A stretch of 64,000 bases of DNA. It comes from Phytophthora quininea. Taxonomy: Eukaryota > Oomycota > Peronosporomycetes > Peronosporales > Peronosporaceae. Positions 1 to 10,388 of the stretch are shown here, in pieces. Within the stretch, counting starts at the first letter, position 1, and each line of letters starts with the position of its first letter. The stretch lies in contig JAAVTG010000656.1 of NCBI GenBank assembly GCA_011947345.1, forward strand, positions 1 to 64,000, written 5' to 3'. The notes beneath the pieces were generated by a model that had not been told where the DNA came from, made no database searches, and saw only the letters and a program-made list of their open reading frames with translations. The translations under genes and the position numbers were made by a program.

Positions 1-10
1 GACCACATCG

Positions 11-904
11 CTAAGGATCGCGCAGTGGGTTTTCAGGGTCGTCCAAATCTTCGTCGTCAAAGTCGTCAAACGCCTACAGCAACACACACAAGCGTCAACA
101 CCGTAGCACTACATCAGTCCTACCGTCGATACCCACCTTGTACTCTTCCCAGGACTCCTCGATAAAGGTCAAAAAGCTGATGAGCGAGTCTGTGGATTCC
201 GTGTCCCGCTCTGCCAGCGTCAGTAGCGGGTGGAACGTCTCGCTGGTGAACGTCACGTCTCGACTAAGTCCCTGCTTCATCAGCTGTGTGGCATCTTCAT
301 ATTGGCGAGCCCTCACCAGCTCCACCAGCACTGGCACAAATGTATTCTCCGTAGGAATGACGTCTTCTCCGGCCGAGACTTCTCTCAGGATCTCGGTCGC
401 TTCCTCCAGTCTCTTGGCGTCCAGCAAGGCCGTCAAAGGGCGTCATACGCTGGCAGATCTAGCAGTACAGCCTGGTTTACAGCTTCATCGTACAGCTCCA
501 TGGCCTGGTCCAGTAGTCTGAACCGCAGACACGCGTCCATCACGTAGATGGACGCCAGTCTCGTAGTCGTCCGGACTGAGGCCCTGCAGGTGGAACACGC
601 CCCGCAGGATCTCGAAGGCGCGGACTGCATGGGCCCGCGACTTCTGCTTGGCCAGTAGGATCGACAATCTCTGCAGCACTTGCGCACTGGGCGGCGTTTC
701 CAACTGGGACAAGTGGGTCAGCGCTTGGCTCGGTCGGCGCTGGGCGATGGAGCGCTCCAATTGGAGCAACACGGAGCTGTGGGGCGCTGCAGGAGCATCG
801 TGGGCGGCTGCTGTGGCTACAGCCGAACTCTGCAAGGCCGCAGAGCACGAGAAACGTCGCGCGGACGGCCGCAGCGAGCGCACCACGCCGCGGAGCAAGC
901 TCAT
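11..904 (-). CDS. Mitochondrial pentatricopeptide-repeat-like protein
   Basis: The ATG at 904 opens an N-terminus (MSLLRGVVRSLRPSARRF) rich in Arg and Ser with no acidic residue, typical of a mitochondrial presequence. The rest is paired helices of PPR type, with repeated cores such as LDQAMELYDEAVNQ, RLEEATEILREV and QYEDATQLMKQG about 35 residues apart. An acidic tail (DFDDEDLDD) lies in a second exon, reached through a 63-nt GT..AG intron at 136-74; the stop is TAG at 13-11. Two single-base breaks interrupt the frame, near 557 and near 437 (an AAAGGG run); the protein continues sensibly across both. PPR proteins bind organellar RNA in a sequence-specific way, so a role in mitochondrial RNA processing or translation is inferred from family knowledge. 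TPR instead of PPR cannot be excluded. Confidence 0.6.
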
Positions 905-1012
905 GGTTGGGGTGTGCGGCTCCGGTATATTGTACAAAACATGTGTAAAGGTTAATGTGTTACCATCACTCACAAGGATGCTCACACATCACAGATTTGT
1001 ACAGTATCCGCG

Positions 1013-3785
1013 ATGAAGCACACTTTGACTTTTGCCAAGCACTGCACAGCAATGGCGGACCGTGTGGGGCGTTATCGAGGGTGCTTGGCGCTGCAGTTTG
1101 GTGCAGACTCCAGCGTGAAGCAAGAAATCCGGGAGATGCTGGGAGAATGTTGTGGCTTTGCAGTGCTGCCGGAGGACGAGTGGCACGTGACGTTGGTGAC
1201 CAAAGAGGAGCTGCGTGGGTTGAGCACTGAAGCCGTTCAGGAAGCACAGACGCTACCAACTCGCTGCTTCGTCGTCGGGTTGGGTGGAGGACACGGCGCT
1301 TCAAAAAACCTGCGTGCGGCGTCTACTTTGCAGTGTGCATGTGGCCCAAAGCCCAAGTGTTCCGAGCGAAGTTTGGACTGCCATTGAAGGATTTCCACGT
1401 GACCGTGTCGACTGCCAATCAACACGATATCGGCAAGACCAGCGACGCACTGCTGGACGATTCCTGTCTGCAGAAAGTGGGTAGGAATGTGCTGGAGGCG
1501 CTGAGTCGTCAAGTGCTGTTGGAGAATAAGCCCATCCGCGCGATGGAGATTGCAACGTTGCTGTGTACCAAGTTCGGGAGGGAGACTACGCGTGGGTGGG
1601 TTCGACTGGCCGATGCAGCGCTACAGGCCGATCGACCCAAGCTCGCCATGCTCAGCTATGCGCACTTGATAGAGAAGATGGCGGGGTTTAATGTTGAAAG
1701 TGATAAGCCTGGACAGGATTCTCTGCTGTGGAAACACTGCTGTGCGCAGTTGTCGCCATGTGCTGCATCAACTGAATGGGGGCCAATCTTCGCCGATGGA
1801 GAGATTGAGCAAGTTCCTCATGCCTTGCGTATCGTTTTGTGTCGTCCGTGGTCGATCTCGACGTGGGTCGCTATCCGAGATACGGTGTCAAACTCGTCGA
1901 TGTCGTTGCTGCTGCCGCCGCGGACAAAATTCACGATATTTCCCTCACCTGGTCCAGCTTCAGGGATCTATTCACTGCCACGGTTTTCCGATGGATCGTG
2001 CCGTTCCAACTCGCTGGAGTGTCCACGCCTCGAAATCGTGACGATATTCGATGTTTCTGCTACTCACTGCACATCCGGCATGTCGTGACACTCACGAAAG
2101 AAGAGCCTTTGCCACCGGATTGGTTTGAAGGACTACCAGATATCAAGAACACCCTGCTGCCTGTGGACAATTACCATGCTCCAAGCAGCGAGCAAATCGA
2201 TCTGTTCATGCGGCTTTGTTGCTCCACCTCGCCGACGAAGGCTCCTGTGCTGGTACATTGTGGTGGTGGAAAAGGTCGCGCTGGGACGATGCTTGCTTGC
2301 TACCTTGTGGCGTTCGGCTTTCGACCGCCACATATTGAATCTGAGGAAGAAGATTTCCAGCCTGCAATGACGGCGGCCGAAGCGATTCAGGCGCTTCGTG
2401 CAATGCGACCAGGTAGCATCGAGACCAAAGAGCAAGAGGAGGCAGTGAGTAAATATTGTTCTCTTCTTTGGAAGAGACGCAGCGTGTTCCTGAAGGAGCC
2501 ACCCGAGCTTGCGCCAAGTAGACCAGAAATCACTGGCAAACCAATCGAGACTTCAGATTTGCTCGTCTTGTGTGGGCTTCCGGGATCTGGCAAGAGCTCC
2601 TTCAGAAGAGCTCTCACGAAGCGATGCATTGGGGCACTCACCACTCGCAAGACGGCACGGGCAAACAACGTCAGCTACCAGCCTTGGACAGTAATTCACA
2701 GCGACGAAGTCGGCCGAAAAGGCTGTGAAAGAAGCATCGGACAAACGGGTACCCGTCGCGCAGTTCTGGATCGATGCAATGGCGTCCGCGCTGATCGGGA
2801 ACTGTTCCTCCGTCTCGCGAGCACGTGGAGTCAACACGCGACGGCTGTTGTTTTTGATACCCCCAAGGAGCTGTGTGAAGCTCGAGCAATGCGGCGTGCC
2901 GACCACCCCACGTTGCCACCAGGACGTCGTGTTGGCTTCGCAATTCATCACCACTCCAGCACATTCGAGTCACCAGAGCTGTCGGAAGGGTTTCAAACCA
3001 TCGTTCGGATCACTTCCGTTGAAGCAGCACTTGAGTTGGTGGACTTGTTGTCGCCGCCGCTTCCTTTGCTCAGATTCCCACGCACACCACACCTCATCAA
3101 CCTCGGAGCAGCAACAGAGGATGACGAGATCGTTAGCACTGACTTTTGGTCGCTGCCTCCCCCAAGGCACCGACATCGTCATCACGGAGAAAATGGACGG
3201 CGCCAACATGGGCATTTCGTTGTCTGCGGACGGCGCGTTCGTGGTGCAGAACCGCTCGCACGTGATCAACGCGCAGACCCACCGCCAGTTCCGCTCCGTT
3301 GACGTGTTCTTAAGCTCCCATGGGCGCAGCTTTACGCAATGCTCAACCGTGACCCACTCTTCCCCGGTCGGTTCATCCTGTACGGTGAGTGGGTCGCAGC
3401 AACGCACTCCATCGCGTACTCTGGCCTGAAGAGCTTGTTTTACGCGTTCGACCTGTACGACCGAGAGACCGATCACTTCTACGATCGGTCTTCATTGCAA
3501 GAGCTGCTATCGGTCAGTGCTGCCTCCTGTCCAGATGAAAACCCCATCCAGTTGGTGCCAAAGCTCTACGAAGGCAACATCCTGCCATCACGTGATGATC
3601 TCATCGGCATGACTCAACACGCATCCAAGTTCTATGCTGGCCCCATCGAAGGCATCTACATCAAGTGGGAGCAAAACAATCGCGTCAAAGAGCGCAGCAA
3701 GATCGTCCGCTGCGACTTCATCTCCGGCAATGAGCACTGGTCCGCTTCGACACTGCACTTCAACCAGATCGATAAAGCATTTTAA
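1013..3785 (+). CDS. Multidomain RNA repair protein: 2H phosphoesterase, TPR, dual-specificity phosphatase, P-loop kinase, RNA ligase
   Basis: Five modules follow one another. (1) 2H phosphoesterase: two HxT motifs, HVTL at 1184 and HVTV at 1396. (2) Short TPR-like helices, about 1490-1700. (3) A dual-specificity phosphatase with signature HCGGGKGRAGT at 2256. (4) A P-loop kinase with Walker A GLPGSGKSS near 2574. (5) An RNA ligase with nucleotidyl-lysine motif KMDGAN (Lys codon 3190), FILYGEW, motif IV EGIYIKWE near 3650 and motif V VKERSKIVR. By family knowledge these could open 2',3'-cyclic phosphates, remove phosphate, phosphorylate 5' ends and seal RNA. The frame breaks about six times (near 1285, 1305, 1780, 1820, 3158 and 3308), several at homopolymers (AAAAAA, CCCCC), with conserved sequence resuming each time. 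I therefore treat it as one gene with sequence errors, although a pseudogene is possible. The ATG at 1052 is an alternative start. Confidence 0.75.
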
Positions 3786-3872
3786 CCATCATTCTTCATC
3801 ACCCATCATCCTGTACGTAAAATCCGATCCTCACAATCATTCGAGCCAAGTAGCGTGCAAGGCCCAGCGGCG

Positions 3873-5554
3873 ATGCTGCTCTCCAAGGTGCTCAAGACGC
3901 GCATGGCGCTGGTGCGCGCCTCCCGGACGGTGCTATCTTCATCTCAGGCGCCCTCTCTGCGTCGTCAGCTCGTGGTAGCGACCGCCGCGCGTTGGAACGC
4001 GACGACGACGAACCCACCTAGTGCTGCCGCTGTAGCTGCCGCCAGCGCGACCCCAGCGACCGCCACAGCCGCCCAAGAAGCAGCCGCCACTTTAGAAAAC
4101 TCAGCAGACGACGTCAAGATCGATCTGGGCACTGTGGGGGCTGAGGATGCCAAGATTTTGACCATTGCGGACGTGCTAAATGCCCGCGAGCAGGAGCTGG
4201 CCAGCAACACGAAGCTGCACGACTTTGAGGAGTGGGAGAGCATTGCCGGGGCCAAATCGGTGCATGATGCGGTGGCTCTGATGGTGGAGAGGAACATTGG
4301 GTCGCTCATTGTGACGGAACCCACGGAGGGCATTGCGGGCATCGTCACGGAGAGAGATGTGCTCAAGAAGATCTCCCCGGACGGTCATGACGGAGCAGAA
4401 GCTCGTACACGACGTCATGAGCTCCCACATTATGTGTATCCATCCCAATACGACGGTGATCGAGTAAGTGACTGGAGATAGTTGGAGAGAGATGATGTTT
4501 TGTGGCTGATGAGGTGATTGTCATTGTTGTTTGATAGTGCATTGGCCACCATGACGAAGGAGAACATTCGCCACTTGGCGGTGGTCAATGGCGACATGAC
4601 GAGTGCGGTGAAGAGAGGATCGGTGCAGGAGGAAGACATGCGCTGCGTCTTGTCCATTACGGACATCGTCCGAGCCTATGCGGAGTTTGAGGCTGCCAAG
4701 AACCCGACGCCTCCGGCCGAGACGAAGACAGACGATGCACCTAAAGTAGAGACTGAGACTAAGGTTGAAGCTGGTAAGACAGAGGTGACGGCAGAAGCAG
4801 CTACCCCTGAAGCTGCGGCTGCTGAAAAATGCACCGAGCCTGTTAAGTCGGAGACGACGGAAACGGCGGTGCCTGTCGTGACTGCAGCGACGCTTTTGAA
4901 GAAGAAGCACAAGCGCATCAAACTCATCCTCAACACCCGTCCGGAAGACAACGTGACTGTCGCACAGGCGGTGGAGGAGATGGCGAACCGGGACTTTGGT
5001 GCGGTGCTCGTTGTCGATAAGGAGCAGCGCGTGCTCGGCATCTTCACGGAGCGCGACTACATTCGCAAGGTGCTGTTTGAGAACAAGGACCCGACCAATC
5101 TGCTGGTGACGGACGTGATGTCGTCCGTCGGATCGCTACTGCAAATTGAAGACCCGCTGGAGAAGTGCTGGGACTTGGCTGCCACCTCCAACGGCCGCCA
5201 TTTCCTGTGATTGGTGTCATGCGAAAGGACCGAGAGAAGGAACTCGCTGGCATCTTGTCGATTAAAGATATCGTACGTGAAATCTCCAAGGACCACCACG
5301 CCACTCCTGGCTTCCGTCTGATGGAGTTCTTGAAGTCCAAAATGGAGCCCAAACCGGCAGAACCGAAGCCTGTAGAGACAAAGCCAGAAGTGAAGGCTGA
5401 CGCTGCACCGGAAGCGAAGGTGGAGGCTGCAACTGAGGCAAAGCCTGGAGTTGCGAGTGCTAAAACTGCTTCCCCTGTAGACGCTAAGGCTGAAGCACCA
5501 GCAAAAGAGACCACGGCGCCAGTGGAGGAACCTGCCGCACCTTCCAAGCAGTAA
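3873..5554 (+). CDS. Mitochondrial protein with two CBS-domain pairs
   Basis: The N-terminus (MLLSKVLKTRMALVRASR, then more Arg/Ala/Thr) looks like a mitochondrial targeting peptide followed by an Ala-rich spacer. Four CBS motifs follow in two Bateman pairs: SVHDAVALMVERNIGSLIV..GIVTERDVLKK, ALATMTKENIRHLAVV..SITDIVRAY, VAQAVEEMANRDFGAVLVV..GIFTERDYIRK, and a last one ending GILSIKDIVREI. Bateman modules bind adenine nucleotides and sense energy state; the effector domain they would regulate is not visible. A Lys/Glu/Pro/Ala-rich linker separates the pairs, and a similar tail (EPKPVETKPEVKADAAPEAK) ends the protein. One intron, 4464-4537 (GTAAGT..TAG, 74 nt), joins as NTTVI-DALATM. Single-base breaks occur near 4378 (CCCCGG) and 5203 (TTT); both restore CBS sequence on the other side. 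Confidence 0.8.
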
Positions 5555-5698
5555 ATCTGCGTTAGATTTAGGTACGCAAACTGACCAGGCAGCACAACGT
5601 CGACGGGGAAGCAAGAAGGTGAGGTACATGAGCTTCCTCTCATTAAATAATTAGTTGATGCCCCTGCTTATCTACATGTCCGACTTGTGTGTGAGTTT

Positions 5699-7094
5699 CT
5701 AGTCGAAAGCCAGCGGTTCAGGAGCTGCTTTCCTTGTGCCAGCGCGAGGAACAGACATCTTGCTCTCAGCTTCGGACGCGCCATTGGAGTAGGTCATCCA
5801 AGTGCAGTAGAGATCCTCATTCCAGTCGCGATCGGCAGGGTCTTCCACTTGCACAGTTTGACGACGAACGCCCAGAGACTGCAGCACTCTCTGAGTTCCT
5901 CGCAGAGCATGACGAGGCGAACCGTTGGGCAGAATGTGAACACTCGCAGCCAAGTGGCCATCGGAGATCATCCAAATGCTCAGATCGTGCACGTCGTATA
6001 CGGATGGAAGGGCGCGAAGACGCTTCTCCACCACGCGGAGATCCAGCTCTGGCGGAGCTCCTTCCATGAGAATGTGGACGCTGCGGGCCAGCACTCCGAT
6101 CGTCGTCCCCAGCACCAGAAAGAGAAGAGGATGGTCGTGATCGGGTCTGCAATTTGCCACGACGGGTTGTACCAGATCATTGCGCCGGCGAGGCACACTC
6201 CAAGACTCTGCAGAAATCTCCAAGTGCGTGGATATACGCTGCTTGGACATTGATGCTCTCGAAGCCAGCCTTGTCTTTATGAGCAGTATGCGCGTCACAC
6301 GATCCTGGCTCCTCCACGCCATCGATCAGTGCCATAGCCGACATGGGTGTCCTAACACTGGGGCTCTGGCTGACGCATTCCTTCTCGCCGTGACTGTGTC
6401 CACCATGACTGTGCCCGTGGCCATGGCTGTGGCCGTGACCTCCATGGCTGTGCCCGTGACCTCCGTGACTGTGGCCATGCCCCAGAATCTTCATCAGAAT
6501 GAGGTTGATCACCAGTCCAAACACCGCCACGACGAACATGACCTTGCCGTCCACAATCTCCTTGGCGTCTTCTCGTCCCTGGTCGATCATCCTCCCGATC
6601 GCGGCGAACAAAAGGCCAATCGTGATGGCCCAGATCAGCAGCACACTCAGCAGTGCACCGATGACTTCCGCTCGGTGATACCCAAACGGCATCGTTGCAG
6701 ACGCCGGGAGCTGTCCCAAGTACATGGCAAATAGCGACACCAAGAAACCCGCCACGTCCGACAGCAAATGGGCCGCGTCCGTCATAATTGCTAGACTGTC
6801 AGCGTAGTACCCGCCGGCGAACTGCACGCACATGAAGACAAAGGAGCAGACGCAGGCCAGCTGCAGCTTCCTGACGGCCGAGTGGACAGCGTGCTCCTCC
6901 TCTTCCTTGTGCTCGCCAGCAGGAGCAGGCCCCTCCTTTTCCAACGCCACGATGCGATCGTGCGTGGCAGGCCCCTGAACTTCTTCCTGGTCTACCGACG
7001 CGTCCACCGTAATGGTCAGCGACGGCAACGGAGTGCGTCGAGCAGTCTTGGGGGACGACGTCTCCACCGTCGCATCGGACTTAACTCCGCTCAT
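5699..7094 (-). CDS. Cation diffusion facilitator (ZnT-type) zinc transporter
   Basis: A classic CDF/SLC30 protein. It has a hydrophilic N-terminus, six predicted membrane helices, and the metal-site HxxxD signatures in helix II (DAAHLLSDVAGF) and helix V (YIHALGDF). Between helices IV and V is a His/Gly loop of HGHSHGG repeats (DNA about 6380-6480), the usual zinc-sensing loop of this family. The cytosolic C-terminal domain (VEKRLRALPSVYDVHDLSIW) is typical. Function by family: proton-coupled export of Zn2+ from cytosol into vesicles or out of the cell. The start is ATG 7094 (MSGVKSD); just upstream is CTAAC..CCACAG, which resembles an intron acceptor, so a 5' exon may exist, and an in-frame ATG at 7154 is the alternative. 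Frame breaks near 6213 and 6118 fall in short T/C runs. Confidence 0.85.
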
Positions 7095-8455
7095 TCTCTG
7101 TGGAAGGGAGACAACGACGTTAGCGGAGACCGTTCCCAGCGTTACGCTGGACATGCCACGTACTGGGACGTGAGGGAGCAAGAAGCAGGAATGCCTACAG
7201 ACGGCGGAGAGCTACAAATCGGTCGTGGAATTGTCGAGCTCGTCGAGTCAGCGTAGGGTTGTTGCAGCAATGGACCTCGCGGCTTGGAAGGGCTTCGTCG
7301 AACAGCACAAGCTGCGGCAAGGCGGCGAATGCAACGGGAGCATCTGGTGTTGCTGCTGCGAGCTCAATTTTCCAGCGGAAGGAGGCATGGCGTCGAGCAT
7401 TTGTCGTTAAGCATGTGCTACGCGAGTTCTGCTAGCCATGTGGACATTGGGACACGCCTCGGTAGACGACCAACTCATTCGCTATTGCAGTGAGTGCTGC
7501 AGGGTTGGACACTCGCTCGCTGGATATTGAGCTGTTCCTGGCATTCACAGCTCGGAGATTTTAATCGGGAGTGCGTCGACGATACGCGATGCAGCATCGC
7601 GCTTGATGATTATTTGTCCATCATAAAACAAAGGACAAGCAGCATCTTGCTGGTCATTCACACCCACGCTGTGGCCGTCCGAATTGGACTCTCGCTGGCG
7701 GTATACGACCCATTCGACTTCCAACTCACATTGCCTCGAGGACGACGAGCCAACTTCAGGACCAAACTCCGCAGCATTCGAAGCTCATCAGGAAGGTTTG
7801 CCTCGGCTTGACCGTTTGGATCGTCATTTCCGTTGGGCCGGCACTGCAACCAGCAGGCGACAGTTAGCACGTTGTCATGAGCATCGCATCGACAGCAGAT
7901 CCATCGGCGTCAATGCGTTCCTAACACAGCTGGGCGGCTGTCTACCTGCTAGCGAGTGCAGTCTCCTGCCAAGTCGAAGTTACTCTGTCAACACGAGTGC
8001 TTCGAGTGCGGCTACGCCAGCAAGGCAAGGGAGAAGAGTCCACACCGAACCGAAGCAGCCTGCCGCGTGCTCAGAAAGACCAGGACGCTCTAGACAAGAA
8101 AGCAGCGGCGTCCTTACACAAGCGCCGCAGCTGATGGCTCCCTGGCCACCTGGTGCGTCCCCGACTGGGACACTCGTCAACAGAAGCCTGCGGGACGATG
8201 GAGGACCGAGCGCTGCCGTCGTATATATCCAGGGATCGCTGGCTACGCCGTTGCCGCCGGCCTGGATCGCTGCGGTTGATACATTTTACGCCGGAATGGC
8301 TTGCCCATCGACCACTGCAACGCGTCATAACGGTTCAGCGATGAATGGGCGCGCGTGCATTTCCGCCAATCACGGCGCCGATACCGTCCTTTTTCTGCAT
8401 ATTTCGACCGACTACCAACTTGCAGTTCATGTGCGACTTGTGCATGTCCCTCTCT
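7095..8455. other. Intergenic region without a supportable gene
   Basis: Several short open frames cross this 1.36 kb, including a plus-strand frame open from 7684 into the PX gene and a short ORF from the ATG at 7269. None shows a recognisable domain. The promoter at 8456 argues that the open frame upstream of 8503 is not translated. I see nothing else here. Confidence 0.4.
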
Positions 8456-8472
8456 TCATTCCGCAATTTGCT
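8456..8472 (+). promoter_or_regulatory. Oomycete core promoter (Inr + FPR)
   Basis: TCATTCC (Inr, 8456-8462) is followed one base later by CAATTTGCT (8464-8472), an exact fit to the published oomycete flanking promoter region consensus CAWTTTNYY. It lies 30-45 bp before the ATG at 8503, the normal spacing for transcription start in Phytophthora. It fixes both the start codon and the 5' boundary of the PX gene. Confidence 0.75.
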
Positions 8473-8502
8473 CGATCCTGCACAAGTGGCTGCACTGCAT
8501 CA

Positions 8503-9165
8503 ATGGCCGCCACCACCCGAGCCAAGACCGTCTCCATGGACTCTGCCACGCTATCGACCAAGAACCCCGCCGACCTCACCACCCTTCAAGTCAAAGTGGG
8601 CGAGCTGCGACTCACTGCCGACGGCACTTGGCTCTACCTGCTCCAAGTGACCTGCAGCCACACTCGCTGGCACGTGGCCAAGCGCTACAGCGAGATCCGC
8701 GAGCTCTGGACGGAGCTGAGCACGTGTCTTACTGACTGCAGTAACAAGACCAACTGCACCGAGCACTGCCATTTCCTGGCAGGCTTCGAGCAGGACAAAT
8801 TCCCCAAGAAGCACCTGCTGATGACGCAGCACAAGCTGCAAACACGAGCCGAAGACCTCGAGACGTTCTTCCTCAAACTGGCCATGAGACTGAACCTTTG
8901 CAAGTCACAGGAGCTGCAGAGCTGCCGGTTGAGAGGGTGCAGCATCCTGGCGCTGATCGCCAACTTCTTCGAGGTGGACACTCAGACCAAGACGTACGCC
9001 AAGACAAACTTCTCTCGCAGTATTTCAATGCACAGAGAGGTGCAGCGACACAGTGAGCAGTTTACCAAGACGCGACGTGAAAGCATTGGAGGCAGCGTTG
9101 GTTTTAAAAGGATATCGTTTGGATTCCCGGAACGACATAGCTCCGTCGCGGCATTGGCGCAGTAA
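8503..9165 (+). CDS. PX (phox homology) domain protein
   Basis: Single-exon protein of about 220 residues. Residues ~20-140 form a PX domain: beta strands TWLYLLQVTC and TRWHVAKRYSEIRELW containing the RYSE phosphoinositide-binding motif, the proline-containing loop FPKKHLL, and the helix RAEDLETFFLKL. An insertion (LTDCSNKTNCTEHCHF) enlarges the loop. The basic C-terminus (KTRRESIGGSVGFKRISFGF) has no recognised domain. PX domains bind PI3P or other phosphoinositides and recruit proteins to endosomal membranes. Such small PX-only proteins are common in oomycetes; no BAR or kinase partner is present. The start is supported by the Inr+FPR promoter upstream. Codon use is normal and no frame break is seen. 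Confidence 0.85.
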   Translation: MAATTRAKTVSMDSATLSTKNPADLTTLQVKVGELRLTADGTWLYLLQVTCSHTRWHVAKRYSEIRELWTELSTCLTDCSNKTNCTEHCHFLAGFEQDKFPKKHLLMTQHKLQTRAEDLETFFLKLAMRLNLCKSQELQSCRLRGCSILALIANFFEVDTQTKTYAKTNFSRSISMHREVQRHSEQFTKTRRESIGGSVGFKRISFGFPERHSSVAALAQ

Positions 9166-9445
9166 GCAGCGAGTTTATCTTATAAGCCGCTGCATTGGTG
9201 CACTGAGGTTGACCACTATTTATCGCGAAACATGACGCACCTTTTAATCCCTTGAATTCGCCTTTCGATGAGTACTAAACGGTCCTACTAATATTCAGCA
9301 TGCCGAACTCGTTCTAATATTTGATCTTTCAACACCGAGTCAAGGCCACCGCTAGCCGACGAAAGCGCCAAAGCAACAGCAAGAACAAGGTTATGACGGA
9401 TGCGTCTTGAACAGTATTGGAGTGTCGTTGCAAAGTGGAACATGA

Positions 9446-9583
9446 AATGGCAGTAGTTTTGTTTGGAGCCCGCACGACTTCTTTAAGGAGGGCTATCGCA
9501 ACTGGCAGGACCCGGCCGAACGGACGTACCTCTTGTTCCTGACTGTGCAGCTGCTGACCAGCAAGGGAGGCCTCAACATGTAG
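9446..9583 (+). pseudogene. C-terminal remnant of an unidentified protein
   Basis: A short open frame reads SFVWSPHDFFKEGYRNWQDP, continues with a hydrophobic helix (TYLLFLTVQLL) and ends in TAG at 9581. The composition looks like real coding sequence, but the frame is closed just upstream and no partner exon is evident. It may be the last exon of a lost gene. A CAGTAG at 9451 could be an old acceptor. Confidence 0.25.
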
Positions 9584-9986
9584 AGTCGATAGCAAGTCCG
9601 CTACTGTAGGCTATTGTGTTCTTCTAGTTGGCAAGCCCTTTCGTTGCTTTTAGGTGGACACGCACACGTTAAATCCCAAGAATGGAGATTGATTACAAGA
9701 GGAGTCAAGAAGAAGTCCTTGATCAAAAAGCGCGGCCAGCGGGGATGGCCAAACCGAATTCCCCGACTGTGGCAATCTCGAAATGGACGTGTCCTGTGAT
9801 AGGAGTAAAGTGCGAGACTCCGCCATGTTTTTGCTGTTGGAAATGGTATCAGCAGGTTTTGGCGGTAACCGCATCCATTTTTAATCGACAAGGAAGTCGA
9901 TGGTATCCTGAGTTGGTTGCTCGTGGGGAACGAGTTGCGCGAATCGGTGAGAGTGTGAGAGCGAATCCGACATTTGGAAGTGTTGA
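9584..9986. other. Intergenic stretch
   Basis: Only short, unconvincing frames, for example 9682-10035 on the plus strand, Cys/Trp-rich with no domain. Nothing else is evident. Confidence 0.35.
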
Positions 9987-10194
9987 AAAGTTAGGCAACA
10001 ATCGGAAAGCAAAAGAAATCATTTTCGGGGTTTAGCGCCTGGAAAGAACGTCGTCGCGCTGGAAATGTTAAACCAACGCGCACTCGAGGTTGAACAGCTT
10101 CGTGTAGAGACTAACAGTTTTATCGCTGATGTCATTCAGCTGCGACGGATGCTTGCCTGCGTTCAGCCCATTCTTCAGCATCTTCGAGCCAGGG
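9987..10194 (+). pseudogene. Coiled-coil ORF fragment interrupted by the LTR element
   Basis: A 69-codon open frame without ATG ends in a leucine-heptad segment (ALEMLNQRALEVEQLRVETN and ADVIQLRRMLACVQPILQHL), resembling the zipper end of a bZIP-like or other coiled-coil protein. The Ty3/Gypsy element begins immediately after. If the element and one copy of its target duplication are removed, the frame continues for about 16 more codons (16797-16847) to a TGA. The upstream stop at 9984 means the 5' part is already broken or was reached by an intron. No function assigned. Confidence 0.35.
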
Positions 10195-10346
10195 TGTATG
10201 GGAAATATTGAGAGGTTTTATTAGATAGGTTAAATAATAGACACAGCAGACGTAGAGCAGTTGTGGAGGCCAAGTGGCCTCCATCTGCTTGAACTGCTGG
10301 GGACGGCACTCTTCAATTCGCCGCCCTCCCCGAAGAACTGTTAAAC
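10195..10346 (+). repeat. 5' long terminal repeat (152 bp)
   Basis: Begins TGTATGGGAAATATT and ends GTTAAAC. It matches the 3' copy at every base except one fewer G in a G run (four versus five). It is unusually short for a Gypsy LTR. It contains a short palindrome, GGAGGCCAAGTGGCCTCC. Confidence 0.95.
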
Positions 10347-10388
10347 TGGTAGCACTTGTTGGTCCCAGCCCCTGAGTTCAAGAAGCCC

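Noticed and set aside
6380..6480. CRISPR-like or microsatellite interpretation of the CATGGCTGTG-type repeats
   Set aside because: They encode the His-rich metal loop of the CDF transporter; CRISPR is not expected in a nuclear eukaryotic genome.
7684..8502. Upstream extension of the PX gene open frame
   Set aside because: No domain and low-complexity composition; a strong core promoter at 8456 places the mRNA start inside it.
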